A stretch of DNA of 64,000 nucleotides from Miscanthus floridulus (taxonomy: Eukaryota; Streptophyta; Magnoliopsida; Poales; Poaceae): contig NC_089585.1 of NCBI RefSeq assembly GCF_019320115.1, positions 143,263,600-143,327,599 on the forward strand, written 5' to 3'. Below, piece by piece: positions 30,631-43,164 of the stretch (positions are counted from its first letter, which is position 1; each line of letters opens with the position of its first letter). Below the pieces are notes generated by a model, which saw only the letters and a program-made list of their open reading frames with translations, ran no database searches and was not told the DNA's origin. A program made the translations under genes and the position numbers.

Positions 30631-32110
30631 TGTCATCAATCACCAAAAAAGGGGCGATTAAAAGCATCTAGGCCCCTAGTTAGGTTTCGATGATTAATGA
30701 TAATATATGATTACTATGACTAACGTGTATTTTGTAGAGGCAATTAAGTTAGGTCATGGTAATAGAGAACGATTGAGCTATCATGGTGGTCATGCCTCTA
30801 TTATGGAAATCGTTTCGATTTTTAAAGGATGGACGACAAGATTAATGATGGACTAGTTCTAAGTGTCGTTTGGTGTTGAAGAGACACTTAGAGTAGTTTA
30901 GGACTTTATTTTTCCTTTGATCGTACTATTAAGAGGGTATAGACGGGTAGCTTGACCTAGGTGAGTCTAATGGGTTAGGTGTGGTGCACACTTGCTAAAC
31001 CTAGCACTAGGTAGCTCCTAAAAAGCTTTTAGATACATTGGAGCAAACTTCATTCACGTACGTTCGAAAGTTGGAAGTGAATGAAGGATATAATATTGAC
31101 CAGACGCTGGCTTTGGTGTGACTGGATGCTGACGTAGAGTCTGGTCAGTTTATTTGATCAAGGTGAAGTCGTCTGGAAGTGACCGGATGCTGAGAGGTGA
31201 AGTGATCGGACGCTGAGGGCTAGCATCCAGTCGACTCCAGTAAGGTTCTAGAGAAGGAAAATCTCGACTGGACGCGTCCGATCATGCTTTAAACACTGGA
31301 GTTCAGGGTGAACTGATCGGCGCGTCCGGTCAGCATGACCGGAGCGTCCGGTCACCCCGCAGAGGCATATAACGGTTTATTTTTCAGCCCATGTTATAAA
31401 TACTTTCTCCATTTGTGTGTGAGGGTACTTTTGCTCATTTCAACAGCTAAAAAACACCTTTGAGAGTGTCAAGAAGAGCAAGATCCTAGTGAGGTGATTG
31501 AGATTTAAGAATTCCAAAGAGAACCCTCATTAGTAAAATCAAGAGTAGCAAAGTATGCATCCACCCTTCTCATTAGGCTTGTTGTGGTCAAGTGAGAGTT
31601 CGTGCTTATTACTCTTGGTGGTCGCCATCACCTAGACGGTTTGGTGGTGATTGAGAGCTTGGTGATCATCCGACGGAGCTTGTGGATGACCCAACTCGAG
31701 TTGTGAGCGGTTGTGGGTGATTCACCGCGATAGAGTGTCGAAGAATTAACCCGTAGAGAGCACTTGATCCTTGCGCGGATCAAGGGGGAGCTACACCCTT
31801 GCGCGGGTGCTTCAACGAGGACTAGTGGGTAGTGGCGACTCTCCGATATCTCGGCAAAATATCACCGCATTTCTCCTTCTTTCTTTACTTTGAGTATTTA
31901 CTTTAAGAAATTTAATACTTGTCTTTATATTCATAGAATTGTCATGCTAGAGTAGGATTGGAACTTAGGTTGCAAGACTTTTTGTGCGATAGAACTTTAG
32001 AAACACTTTCTAGGCATAAGGGGTTAATTGGGCTAACAATAGAATTTAATTATTGAAAGAAATTTATAATTACCACAATTCACCTCCTCTTAAGCATCTT
32101 GATCCTTTAA
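30631..32110 (+). mobile_element. Copia (SIRE/Maximus-type) LTR
   Basis: It begins near ttgtcatcaatcaccaaaaa and carries the family blocks gcatctaggcccctagttag, gtggtgcacacttgctaaac, repeated ccggtcag/gacgcgtccg motifs, gttataaatactttctcc (promoter-like) and a terminal cacctcctcttaagcatctt. The boundaries are approximate. Confidence 0.7.
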
Positions 32111-32328
32111 GCCTTGGTTAAACAACTCCATCTCAACTGAAAAACACGCACACACGATCGCTAACAAACACTCCCCAGACGGATCTGTCCGAACCGCTCG
32201 AGGGCTCGGGGGCTACACCCGCGGGTGCGCTTACGTGCACCCACCAACGAAACGAAAATCTCTCACGCTGACAACACGAAAACCCCCCAGACGGTTCTGT
32301 CCAAACCGCATGGGGGCTCGGGGGCTCC
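32111..32328 (+). mobile_element. Gypsy internal 3' end with polypurine tract
   Basis: Two related blocks contain a(g)acggatctgtccgaaccg / agacggttctgtccaaaccg and ggggctcgggggct. The second is the likely polypurine tract directly before the 3' LTR. Confidence 0.6.
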
Positions 32329-33166
32329 TGTCAGGTTCATAAACCCGGGGTCCCTCATAGACCGGCTTCCCAACAAAAGGTCCGGCCCAAGCAGACAGCG
32401 AGCAACTCATGGGCCGGCCCAAGTATCTGAACAAACAGGCCAGGAGGATGATCCAATCATCGACCGGAAGGTCTGGCCGAGGAGGAGCGGCACCCGTTTT
32501 CCGCCTCTGACCCACCTCACCGACCAGAGCGCTCGCTCGACTCCAGCCGCCTCCGGACAGCCTCTCCGACCAAGGCCTGGCCAAAGCACTACTTCCGACT
32601 TTGACCCCGCGTCTCTGACCGGGGTACGCAGAAGCCCTGCTCACCGCTCTTTTTCGACTGGCGCAACCAAAGTCGACTAGGACCAACCGACCGGGGACGC
32701 CCGCCCGAAAAGGATCAGGGAACGAACAGAGAAAGCAAGGCAAGGCGCTCAAATCAAACCATGATATCAGGGACCGTACCCACCTGCAGGAACAGTACTC
32801 TACAACCGCCCTGACACAAACAGTGTTGCAGGCGCTGATATTTTCCTCTACAGTATTATGGGCGTCGATTAACTCCCATACGGTAAGGCCCCCACATGCC
32901 TCTGAACATCGACAGTGTTGTGGGCGCCGGGATTTACCGTACCGAGCGGACATGGTGAAACTCCTCACATGCCTCTGCGCATCAACGGTATTTGCAGGTA
33001 CCAACATCTACCATACCCGAACAAAGACGACGTAACCTTCCATGTGCATCTGACATCCAACGGTGTTGTGGACGTCTACCATCATCCTATACCCACCGAC
33101 GTGGGCAACAAGACTTAGAAGCATACGAACTCTCTCCCTCTCACTTGTAAGGCCACCCCCTTCATC

Positions 33167-33173
33167 TATAAAA
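33167..33173 (+). promoter_or_regulatory. TATA box of the Gypsy LTR
   Basis: TATAAAA in the context catctataaaaggggatg, in the expected U3 position. Confidence 0.7.
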
Positions 33174-33427
33174 GGGGATGCGCTCTCTCCTAAGAAAGAC
33201 AGTTAATTCAAGTGGATTCAAGTTAACCCAGATCGATCAAGTTCACTAGTTCACAACCACAGAATCGTCAGGTTCGGACCTTAAGCACACGCTTAAACAC
33301 TTAGCTCATAGCGGAGTTCCTGTCACCCTGGGCCCTTTCGACCGGAGCCGACCGAACCTCTTATACACTCTATCTTTCTCCTTCTCGTTTGTAACCCTAC
33401 TGTAAACTTTGAGCACCTATGCTCAGG

Positions 33428-33433
33428 AATAAA
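33428..33433 (+). terminator. Polyadenylation signal of the Gypsy LTR
   Basis: AATAAA 260 bases after the LTR TATA box, in the context ctcaggaataaagtcacc. Confidence 0.55.
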
Positions 33434-34613
33434 GTCACCGACCGACTTAAACTGGACGTATGACATGTTGCCTGAACCAGTATAAACTATGTGTCATTGA
33501 GTGCTAGGCCACCTCCGATTACAACGTACGGTAAAACTACAAATATTTACTTGTTGGTCATTTTCTGCACCGATACCGTGATTTCCCACCGGGAACAATA
33601 GTTCCCTATATAAATTATATTGCCTCACACATGGATGCGTCACAATAGTCAATATGACGTGCCCGTCATGTACAAAGTCTGGAAGACTTCGGATATCTCT
33701 TAGCCACGTGCAAGCCTCTTCGTTGCCAAGCCTGAAAGACTTCGGAAGCCTCTCATTAAGGTGTGGATTTAGCTTGCGTACTAGGGTATATGTGTGTGCG
33801 ATGCTATGGTGTGAGTTAGTGTGTGATTTCAGATAGTTGAAGAGCTGCCGCATAAAAAAAATCACTCGGAAGCCGGAGCGATCTGGTCCGTCGATCCTGT
33901 GTGTACGGCCGTCGAGTCGCCGAGACAGGGCGCAGCCCCGGCGCCGGTGAGCCACGTCGAGGCCCCACCGGCCTAGCCACCCACCCATGCGAAGTCGCCG
34001 AGGTGCGCTGCTGACTGCTGCGACGAGAAGCAAAGATCATGACGGGTCACATGGACCCTTCCCTGCGGGCCCCACCTGGCGGAGGGACAAGCACGGCACG
34101 CATCGGTAGGAACGCAGATGGAACGGGACGAGGAGAGTTAGCCGGGGGGGTTGGCACAGGGGTGACGTCAGCGGATCTCGCCCCGGGATCCTCGCGGGCC
34201 CCCGCCCATGAGACCGGGCGAGTGAGCCGAGAGGAAGAGGACTGGCTGCCTGGTGGCTCCGGCCTCCCGTTGGCGTTCCGCTTTGCTTGGAAGACCGGCG
34301 CCGGCCCGACCCCGATCCAAGAATTGACCGGCTCCAGTTTCACCCAAGAAGTGAACGGCGGGCACACAAGCCTCCGCGGTTCTCTTCATTTTCTGAACAA
34401 ACAAACGCAAACCAGCCGATTCGAATGCTCTATTTACTGCCGCCACCTCCAGCAACACTGTAAAATTGGGGAGAGGACACAATAATAATACTAACTAATC
34501 ACAAACCTTGTGGGCTGTGGCATGTACATATATACTACTTTAATAAGCGTTCGCACATGATGATTATTCCATCCATCCATCCTGCCATGTTTCCCTTCCG
34601 CATATATATAACT

Positions 34614-34690
34614 TGTTCGATTGGCTGGTTTGTATCGTTGCTGGTTCGTTTACGTGAGAGAAATATTGCTGGCTAGTTCATATGAATAGT
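34614..34690. mobile_element. Family-A MITE, divergent copy
   Basis: Reads ttcgattggctggtttgta, then cgtgagagaaatattgctgg. Confidence 0.5.
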
Positions 34691-35509
34691 ATCCATGTGA
34701 GAGGGCTGGTCAGCCAGCCCAGCCAGCCAGCCCGAGCCGATCGGGCTGACAGTATAAACATAAAGCTCACGGGTGTTTGCAAATCACACAGGGTTTAAAC
34801 CGACCGTCTGAACGGACACACGATCCTTTTGCTGTACTATTTTGCTAGTCATTAGAAAGGTAGAAATTGAAACAAACGTCCAGCTATCGAGCTAGTTTTT
34901 TGAAAAGATAAAAAAAGATAGCTTTTGAGAGAAATAAATTAAAAGTTGAAAGCATACTGACATAGACAGGGTTTTTTTTATGTGTTAAGAAGCTAAAAAT
35001 TTATTAAAAAATACAATAGCAAAAGCCAACAACCAACAAGCATGAGCCAAAAGATAGCTTTTAAGGTGAGTTTAAAAGCTACAGCAGGCCCTAATGATGT
35101 GGATTCAGTTGCCCATGCAATCTAACGAAGAAGGTTTTGTTTAGTGGATGTAGTTTGTATGAGCAGCGCGCAGATGCAGAAATATGTCCTTGCTTGGCCT
35201 AATGTATATGGTACACTCAAAAGTCGTCCCGGCTGGATAGATACAAATACAATGCATCTCATGTTGGATCCACGCATCACTCTGAGTCTCTATGTCAGCT
35301 GATACATATAATCAAACATTTTGCATGATTGTTCCATCTAGAATACAAGGTTACTAACTCACTATACAACAAATCAAATATTCATTTTTCCCCAAGTCAT
35401 TTACATGTACTGCATTTAGCATGCTTCACTCATCTAGAATATATAAGATGTACGGAGTATTCATGTGAAAGCAACCAAACGCATCCTAAGATCGTAGCTG
35501 AGGCCTTTT

Positions 35510-35745
35510 TTTTTTAGTTTCAAAAAGTTTTCCTAAAAAGTGTTACAGTAGGCATTACATCGAATCTTGCGATACGTGTATGGATCATTAAATGTAGACG
35601 AAAAAAAAACTAATTGCACAGTTTGGTTGAAAATCGTGAGACGAACGTTTTAAGCCTAATTAGTCTATAATTGAATACTAATTGCTAAATAAAAATGAAA
35701 GTGCTTTCGTAGTTAAATTTCCAAATTTTATCCGACTAAACACAG
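35510..35745. mobile_element. Family-B MITE
   Basis: Contains atcgaatcttgcgatacgtg, attaaatgtagacgaaaaaa, gagacgaacgttttaagcct and ends gactaaacacagcg. An inverted, more complete copy lies at 40510-40762. Confidence 0.75.
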
Positions 35746-36062
35746 CGTGAGAGAGACAATAGGAAGGGGGAGGGGTGTTGGCCTGTTGGCTGTTGGGTAG
35801 AGACCAGAGAGGCAGAGACCGAAGAAGCAAGGAAGGCAGCTGTGCTGTGCCGAGAGGTGCGCCCGTGCAGGCAGGCCGCGCCTAGTTGCTTGGCATCCAC
35901 ACCACACCACGCCACAGGGTGGGAGCGAGCGGGCGGGCGGGCGCGGGACGGGCGCGTGATCCGGTCGGATCTTGCTTTCCCGGGGGGCGATCGAGGCCAC
36001 GCCGCTGCAGCGGTGCGTGGGCGCGTGTGACGTGCCGTGCCATGGCTGTGCCGCTCCTCGCC

Positions 36063-36068
36063 TATAAG
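36063..36068 (+). promoter_or_regulatory. TATA box of the response regulator gene
   Basis: TATAAG in the context cgcctataagccgtcc, about 200 bases before the start codon. A start site near 36093 would give a GC-rich leader. Confidence 0.5.
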
Positions 36069-36265
36069 CCGTCCGGCAGCGCCGCATTCAGTAAATCAAC
36101 CTAACCTTCTACCTTGCCCCACCGCTACCCCGCCGCGGCCACGAGGAGGAAGGCGACGACGCCTCCAGGCCTGCAGGCCTAGCTGTTAAGGAGCCGAGGG
36201 ACGCAGCGGCGTGTGCGCGCTGGTCGTTCTGGTCGTCCGTTCGGCTGTTCCCGTCCCACGCCGCC

Positions 36266-39144
36266 ATGACGGTGGTGGATGCAGAGTCGCGGTTCCATGT
36301 CCTCGCGGTGGACGACAGCATCGTCGACAGGAAGCTCATCGAGATGCTGCTCAAGAACTCGTCATACCAAGGTGAGCCTCCACCGCGGCGACACCTGGCC
36401 GCCCCTCAGCCTCAACAGGACAGGGACAGTGTGTGTCCGTCCTGTCCGTGTTTCTTGGAGTTGGAGTTGAGTTTTTTCTCTTCTTTCTCGTGGCGAAATT
36501 CCCTCTCATCATCGGTTTCCAATCGCGTCCTCGTTCAGTGACCACGGTGGATTCCGGGAGCAAGGCGCTGGAGCTACTGGGGCTCAGGGACGACGGCGCG
36601 GAGGACGCGTCGTCGCCGTCTCCCTCCTCCCCTGACCACCAGGTAAGGAAAAATCCCTCGCCTCTCGGCTTCTCCATCTCCTTCCTTGCTGCTCGGATTG
36701 GCACCCACCCTGTTCTGTTCTGTAACCAACCAACCTCACCAACCTCTGTTCTTGTTCTTGCTGCAGGAGATCGATGTGAATCTCATCATCACTGACTACT
36801 GCATGCCAGGCATGACAGGATACGATCTGCTCAAGAGGGTGAAGGTGAGGGGCCTTAAATTAAATTCCTTCACCTGTTTGGGCTCTCAATCTCATCGCGG
36901 AGTAAAAACCTCATCTCATCTTCGCTTGCCAATTCTGGGATGCAGGGGTCCTCCTCGCTCAAGGACATTCCTGTGGTGATCATGTCGTCTGAGAATGTGC
37001 CTGCCCGGATCAGCAGGTGAGCTCCAACTGCATTCAATTTAAACCTTGTCTCATCATGTTCTTATTTACTCCTACTAGCAAGCATTTATCAAGTTGGTCC
37101 ACTACACACTAGGCAGGAGCAGGAGTTTAACTAGGTCACAGCTGAGATTGATTAATTGATCTGCTAGTTCATGCGTAGAACAGCCAGCGTGTGACTGGTG
37201 CATGCCGATGTACCAGATGAAAATGATTGGAGCTTTGCTGTTCTTGCCTGCCTGCTTGTTCTGAACTGAAGTGATTAACGTTATAGTAGTAGTACATGGT
37301 ACGTATCATGGTGAAAGGGTTGGGGGTTGTCTAGGGAGCAGAGGGAATATAATGCCATCATGCTAGATTACCAGTTTTGCATGAAAGGATTCCCAAGGGT
37401 TGGGCTGCCATTATAAGCAGGTTTATAAGTCATGTCATGGTACAATATTTTTCTCTCTCAATAAATTTGCCGTATAAATCAGCACGAGCGGCTTTACGAG
37501 CAGCCGAACGTAGCCTCGGGATTATTTAATTTCTTCTCCTTTTGACAAAAGGCGCCTAGGGATTATTTAGTTTAATGTTTGCACAAAAAAGGCTTCTTCA
37601 GGCGTTGGGATCGATTTCTTAATTTGGTCGGAGCACTGAAAGATTTGCAACTTTTACCTCTGAAAATTTGTGCCTTGTAGTATGAGTATTAGTTAAGCCT
37701 GTCTAGTTTGGTTGGTCTAAAGCTTGCAAATAAATAAAACATCCCTGCAAAACTCTGCTTTCCATCTCGCTAATACAGCTCATCTCTTTCCTCTGTTCTC
37801 CTCTGCCTCAGACTTTTCAGTTTTTGCCAAAATGAAAATCAACAATATTTCTATTGAGTCACTGCCTATTACGCCTGTACCTAACAAAAAAAATTCAGTT
37901 GCTGCAAGGGTCCAATTGGTTTCAATTTAAACGACGCCGGCAGCGACCAAACGTAAAAATAAGGGTCAATTTGTCTCGTTAAAAAAAATAAGCCGAAACA
38001 CTAATTTATTGTGGAAAAAAAATATTTCGACGAAAAAATACGAAAGATAAGAGAAGCAAACGTGCCCAGAACAAAAAGGGGCATAGTAGCGTGATTTGAC
38101 GGTACAGGGAAGAGAAAAAGGCCCAGGAATTCCCCAGAACAGCACCCTTACGTTGCCGTGTAACGGAACGGAGGGCCTTTGGGGTGGGACTGTGGTGGTG
38201 GTGGTGGGGCAATTGAATGCTCCGCGCTGCGTTTTCATGCATAGATCGCCATATCTCGGTGACAGCGACGTAAAGCATAGGAAAGGTTCCTCTCAGTGCC
38301 TTGCTGTGCTGTGGTGGTGGGCCAAGATCTCACGAAATCTTTCGGACACAAACCCACACCAAATGAATGGATTTGTTGCAAAAAAAAAAAGGTTATTTGT
38401 ATCTTTGAGTTATGCCAAAATCATTTCTGCTTCGAGTTCTCGTTTTTTTTTATAGTTCAGAAAAAACGTATTCCTGTGGTCACTGTCCGGTGGTCAAGAT
38501 TTCTGGGCGAATAGTGGGATGGGGCTGTGCTGAGTCAAAAAAGGGCGCTGAAATTCGAAAGACCGGATCTTTTCCCTGTGGGAACAAAGATCTCTGACAC
38601 GTCTGCCCTGTCCTTGGGCTTGGAGTGATGTGATCACTCGTCTCAGTCTCTCAGAAACCAAAGGCGGAAAGAAGAGGATTCGATTCTTCTCTACTCTTGC
38701 TTCCTTCCTTCCAAATCCAAGCAATCTGCAGCTTCCCTTCCATTTCCAGCTAACGATTGCAAGGTTTTCAGGTGCTTGGAAGATGGCGCAGAGGAGTTCT
38801 TCCTGAAGCCCGTGAAGCTCGCCGACATGAAGAAGCTCAAGTCACACCTGCTGAAGCGGAAGCAGCCCAAGAAGCCTCAGGCGCAGCCGCAGCAGGTACA
38901 GGCGGTGGAGCCTGAGCAGCAGCTGGACCCGCACACGCAGCCAGCGCACGAGCCGGAGGAATCCGCGGCAGAGCCGGTGGCGACCGCATCCAATGGAACC
39001 GCCGTCGGCGACTGCAACGGCGGCAACAAGAGGAAGGCGGCGACCATGGAGCAGCAGCAGGAGGATGGGCTGACCGTGACGGTGACGACGCCGGAGAGCA
39101 CCAAGCCGAGGCTGTCGACGAGCAGCCTGGCGGTGGAGACCTGA
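36266..39144 (+). CDS. Type-A two-component response regulator, complete
   Basis: Five exons (36266-36371, 36539-36642, 36767-36844, 36946-37016, 38772-39144) join to 732 bases, 243 residues, all with GT-AG introns. One receiver domain covers residues 9-145: acidic pair Asp16-Asp17 (HVLAVDDS), phospho-acceptor Asp80 ([19 protein letters not shown]), Ser110-Ser111 ([13 protein letters not shown]) and Lys132 ([13 protein letters not shown]). The tail (residues 150-243) is rich in Gln, Pro and Glu and has no GARP/Myb DNA-binding domain, which makes it type A. Type-A regulators receive phosphate from His-phosphotransfer proteins and damp cytokinin signalling; they are usually cytokinin-induced. 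The sequence resembles the rice ORR2/ORR4 group. All catalytic residues are intact. Intron 4 (1.75 kb) contains a family-A MITE. Confidence 0.96.
37415..37510. mobile_element. Family-A MITE in intron 4 of the response regulator gene
   Basis: Reads aggtttataagtcatg, tatttttctctctcaataaa, and ends near acgagcagccgaac. Confidence 0.6.
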
Positions 39145-39439
39145 TCATCGGACGGCAACCGGATCACATACTACTACGTACATTAATCTAGAATTGCATG
39201 CAGTCCAGAGGCAAGGCAACCAACCCAGCCCGCCGCCAAGAAAGAACTCGTCCTCCTTTCTTTCACTGGTTCTTTTGGTTCTCGGAGCTAATCATGGGAG
39301 GGGTGGATCATTAGCTCCTGGGGGATGGAGGGGGTTTAGCTCTAAGTGAAAAACAATTACGGCGTACTTATGTAGCGGCTGCTGCTTCGGCCTGCAAATT
39401 TTGATCCTGTTCACTTGTATTATGACCTGTACAGCTTTT

Positions 39440-39500
39440 TTTTTTTCTCACAATAAATTAGTTAACCGTATTTTTTAGTTTAGCTTATCAGCCAAACGAA
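39440..39500. mobile_element. Family-A MITE, partial, in the 3' flank
   Basis: Reads tttctcacaataaatta, then agcttatcagccaaacg. The left half is missing. Confidence 0.55.
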
Positions 39501-39754
39501 AATGGATTTGTTGCGCTCATGGTCATGGACACCCTTGTGTTCGTTAGGAAGGGGGAAGGAACGGTAAAAAGGAAGCTGTAGATAAAAGGCAGGCGCCTCG
39601 GATGCTCTTGTTGTTTAAGCTATTTTTTAATTTCACTCGGTTTATTAATCATGGTACTGACTTGCTGCCTCAAAACCTGTGATTGTTGTTGCGTGTGCTG
39701 ATGGATGGATGGATCAATTGGCTGCTGATGGTTTGCTGATGCTCGTCCGGTTAG

Positions 39755-39885
39755 TTTGGCTTATAAATCACGTTTGGCTTATAAATCAGTATTTTTTCAG
39801 CTAACGAATAATATTTTTTTCTCATAATAAATCAGCCAACAGTACTTTTAGTTATGGCTTATCACCCAGATGAACAAGCCAAACT
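39755..39885. mobile_element. Family-A MITE
   Basis: Full-length copy with a small direct duplication at its left end (ttggcttataaatcac, then ttggcttataaatcag). Confidence 0.7.
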
Positions 39886-40094
39886 GCCCGGCTCCTCTTC
39901 TTCTTCTTCCAATATGTACATACTGAATATTCAGATAAAACATGTTGCAATCTGAACATTCATATCGTTCTTGGCCGTAGCAGATGAGCTTTTCTTTCAT
40001 CTGTCAGCCTGACGATCTTTTCTTTCCGCTGTCGGCCTGCCTGACGATGGAGGCAAAAATTCTACAGCATGGACAACGTTTTCAGGCGGTGTTT

Positions 40095-40500
40095 TAGATT
40101 CAGCGCGTAAAGTTTTAGGTATCATATTTTATGTTACATGGCGTGTCGCTAGGTGTTCGGAAACTAATAAAAAAATAAATTATAGAATCCATCAGTAAAT
40201 CACGAGACGAATTTATTAAGCCTAATTAATCTGTTATTAGCACATATGTCACTGTAGCATTTTATTCGTCATGTTCGCTTACTTATAAGCCGTACTTTTT
40301 CAACCAACGAACAATATTTTTCTGTCATAACAAATCAGCCAACGGTACTTTCAGCCATTGCTTATCAGCAAGCGAATAGGGCATTATCAAATCATGGACT
40401 AATTAGGCTTAAAAGATTCATCTCGCAAAGTAGTCGTAATCTGTATAATTAGTTATTTTTTTAGTCTATATTTAATACTCTATATATGTGTCGAACATTC
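40095..40500. mobile_element. Family-B-like MITE split by a nested family-A copy
   Basis: The left arm (to 40267) has gagacgaatttattaagcct and tgtcactgtagca. The right arm (from 40383) has the inverse aaatcatggactaattaggc and ttcatctcgc. The arms pair with each other once the family-A copy between them is removed. Confidence 0.7.
40268..40382. mobile_element. Family-A MITE nested in a family-B-like element
   Basis: Well-preserved copy: tgttcgcttacttataagcc on the left, gcttatcagcaagcgaa on the right, with core tttttctgtcataacaaatc. Confidence 0.8.
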
Positions 40501-40509
40501 TATGCAAAA

Positions 40510-40762
40510 GGAAGTAAGACTGTGTTTAGTTGGAGGAAAAGTTGGAATTTGGGTACGGTAGTACTTTCGTTTTTATTTGGCAAATAGTGTTCAATCATGG
40601 ACTAATTAGGCTCAAAACGTTCGTCTCGTGATTTCCAACCAAACTATGCAATTAGCTTTTTTTTCGTCTACGTTTAATGCTCCATGCACATATCGCAAGA
40701 TTCGATGTGACGGTACCGTAACATTTTTTTTGAAACTCTTTTGGAACTGAACACGGGCTAAA
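40510..40762. mobile_element. Family-B MITE, inverted relative to 35510
   Basis: Begins actgtgtttagttggaggaa, contains aaaacgttcgtctcgtgatt and aagattcgatgtgacgg, and ends gaacacgggct. Confidence 0.75.
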
Positions 40763-42940
40763 GTTTTGGCTGAGGGAACTACACAAGGCTCCTCCAGGCC
40801 GATCTGATGTCGGTCCCCTCGAAACAACGTTTCAGACTTTCTGGGACAGACAGATACTCCATTCGGACGCAACATGACCGACCCCCCTTTTCTACATGAG
40901 TGAACTGTAACAGTAAGACAGTGCTAGCTCCGACTGATTTACAGATGAAGAATATGATAAATAATATAATATAAGGGGAAACATACCAATACCACTGTAG
41001 TTTAATGAAAAACACTGTTTCGTACGTGTGCCATACTGGCATGACGCTACGGTAGCACTGGCCGGCAATTTTTTAGGCTACGGCGAAGGGTACTCGCGGC
41101 ATCGAGGCAACTACCGGTGGTTGGGCGGGAGGGGCAGGATCACTGCGGATCCAATAAACTAGCAATATCCGGAGATCTCTCTGCGATCACACACGCCTCA
41201 CCCAGCACCGGCTCCGGCTGCAAATGAATTTTGTGGGATAGAAAAAACAAGGGGAATGTCGTCTCGTCTCGTCTCGTCTCTGGATTGAACTGGCTCTGCT
41301 CAATTGCTCATGCATGCACGCACGCATGGCCAGTATGCATGCGTTGCATCTGGGCATGTGTGTGGCAAGTTGGGCAAATTGCTGGTCATGTGGTGTGGTC
41401 CGCTCTCCCTGTCTCTGGTCTCCGCGCGCTCCTCGTCCTCTCCCCTCGCTTTGCTTGCTTGCTTGTCATGACAGCCTTGCTGCCGGCGGAGTGGACTGGA
41501 GGTGGAGGATGCTGCTATTGCATGGATGGGGCAGGGAGGCAGCCAACTGCTTCCAAGATTTGGCGTACCACGCTTGTCGTTTCGGGCTTTTCTGCTCCCT
41601 CTTTTCGGCTGGGGACACAGCTGCGACGACCGGACAATGGGATTTTACTTTTTTTTTAATAAAAAATGCACCGGAGTGTTTAGAACTTTAGATGCATATA
41701 TGGGCATAATAATACGTGTACAAGGGTCGTCTATGAGCGATTCGACTGCTAAATCTTTGAGATTACCAAAGTACATACAGCACATGGCCTCTTACGGAAA
41801 AAAAAAACACACGTTAATGAGACATGCAAGTTGACAAACTTCGGTTATATGATGATGATCCCTAGTGAGTAGAGTACGGGATAAACACCAATGTTAATCA
41901 ATAACCATAAAATCTGCTGCTTGGTTTTAATCCATTCGTTCTAAAATATAAGATATTCAAGTTTCGTCCTAAGTCAAACTATGTTAAATTTGAATAAAAA
42001 TATAATGAAGGGTATTAACATCTACCATATCAAAGAGATATATTATAAAAAATATATATTCATAATGTATCCAATTAAACTAATTTTAAGTCCTACATAT
42101 TTTTTTTTTTATTTTTCTATAAGTTTGATCAATAATTTGAATTAGCACAAAACTGGATTTTTTATATTTCAAGATCATAGCGGCAAAACTTGCCCATCTA
42201 AATCAAATCCTAAACTCGATAGAGATGTTCGTATTTCACTAACCTTGATACATAAATAAACAAAGCTATTCCCCATCAATCTTATATTTTGGAAGATGAA
42301 CAGGGTACTATCTTTAAAACTTCACTTATAGTGGCGTAGTAACTTTTTTACGTGGATCTTTCAGGAAATCAAATTGTTTTTCAATTTCAGTTTTAAATCT
42401 AGCTATATCTAATAACTTTAATTTATATGGACTATTTTATTTAGGCACCTTTAGTATTTGAGTTTTATACGAGCTCTCAGGCTAATTTTCTTTCCAACTC
42501 TTATATGGTAATTAAATGGCTATTTTATTTTATTATCATGAATTAAATATTTATTAATTATATTAGCCCTAGAGTCTTTGGTTTAATCTAAACGATAGAC
42601 AATCGCAAAAACATAGTGGTGTAGATTTTTTTCCTTTTTGATCAATATTGTAATTTTTAGGATCTCTTGACGAACATAGTGACTTATTTCAGACATTTTG
42701 GCTTTTCTAGATATAATGGTTTTGTATGCATTTAGATAAACATTATGTTCAGATACATAGATTTCACGTCGGTTCTGGCTAAAGTCAAGACATCTTCTAA
42801 TTTGAAAGGAGGGAGCAGTACATAGATTTCATGCCGGTTCTGGCTAAAGTCACCAAGTGCCAAAAAAAAAAAAGTTGTCCCACCTGTCATATGTACCCCC
42901 ACAGGTCTATAGCTCGTTTGATTTTTTTTTTTGAGTAAAA
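40763..42940. other. Intergenic, no supported gene
   Basis: It contains a (gtctc)4 microsatellite at about 41259-41280, truncated Stowaway-like pieces at 41930-42170 and 42690-42812, and a 34-base direct repeat (cagtacatagatttca / agatacatagatttca, near 42750 and 42820). No frame carries a domain. Confidence 0.5.
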
Positions 42941-42944
42941 AACC

Positions 42945-43030
42945 TGTTCGTTGGTCGGTTTCTGGACTGATAAGCTCGGTTAATGCTGATTTATTATGAG
43001 AGGAAAAACGTTGCTAGTTGATAAGCCCGG
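42945..43030. mobile_element. Family-A MITE
   Basis: Reads gttcgttggtcggtttctg, then gctgatttattatgagag, then ttgataagcccgggc. Confidence 0.6.
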
Positions 43031-43070
43031 GCTCAACCAGCGAAAAGGCTGAAAGTCTATGGCCCGCAAA

Positions 43071-43164
43071 GGAATCCTCACCCAGGAAAGCGGTCCAGGC
43101 CCATCTGCGCCCGAGCACGGAATCCTCACCCAGGAAAGCGGTCCAGGCCCATCTGCGCCCGAGC
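43071..43164. repeat. 48-bp tandem duplication
   Basis: Two copies of a unit starting ggaatcctcacccaggaaa and ending tctgcgcccgagca directly adjoin and are essentially identical. Confidence 0.93.

Larger units (their letters stand above)
32329..33575 (+). mobile_element. Gypsy 3' LTR, about 1.25 kb
   Basis: It starts tgtcaggttcataaacccgg and ends near ggtcattttctgcaccgata, a slightly altered CA-type terminus. Four internal blocks repeat the theme acagtgttg(t/c)gggcgc. The LTR has its own TATA box and polyadenylation signal. The matching 5' LTR is represented only by the truncated piece at 29238. Confidence 0.85.
33576..36040. other. Intergenic; upstream region of the response regulator gene
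   Basis: No gene is supported. 34040-34370 is GC-rich with open frames on both strands but no domain. The rest is AT-rich and contains two MITEs, listed separately. Confidence 0.5.

Noticed and set aside
32231..33007. 258-codon minus-strand frame in the Gypsy LTR
   Set aside because: LTR antisense frame with no domain; LTRs do not usually code.
33494..34482. Frames of 100-179 codons on both strands between the Gypsy LTR and the response regulator gene
   Set aside because: No recognisable motif; one frame begins inside the LTR end.
41231..41834. Overlapping 110-142 codon frames
   Set aside because: No domain, no homology I recognise, and a microsatellite lies in front; treated as intergenic.
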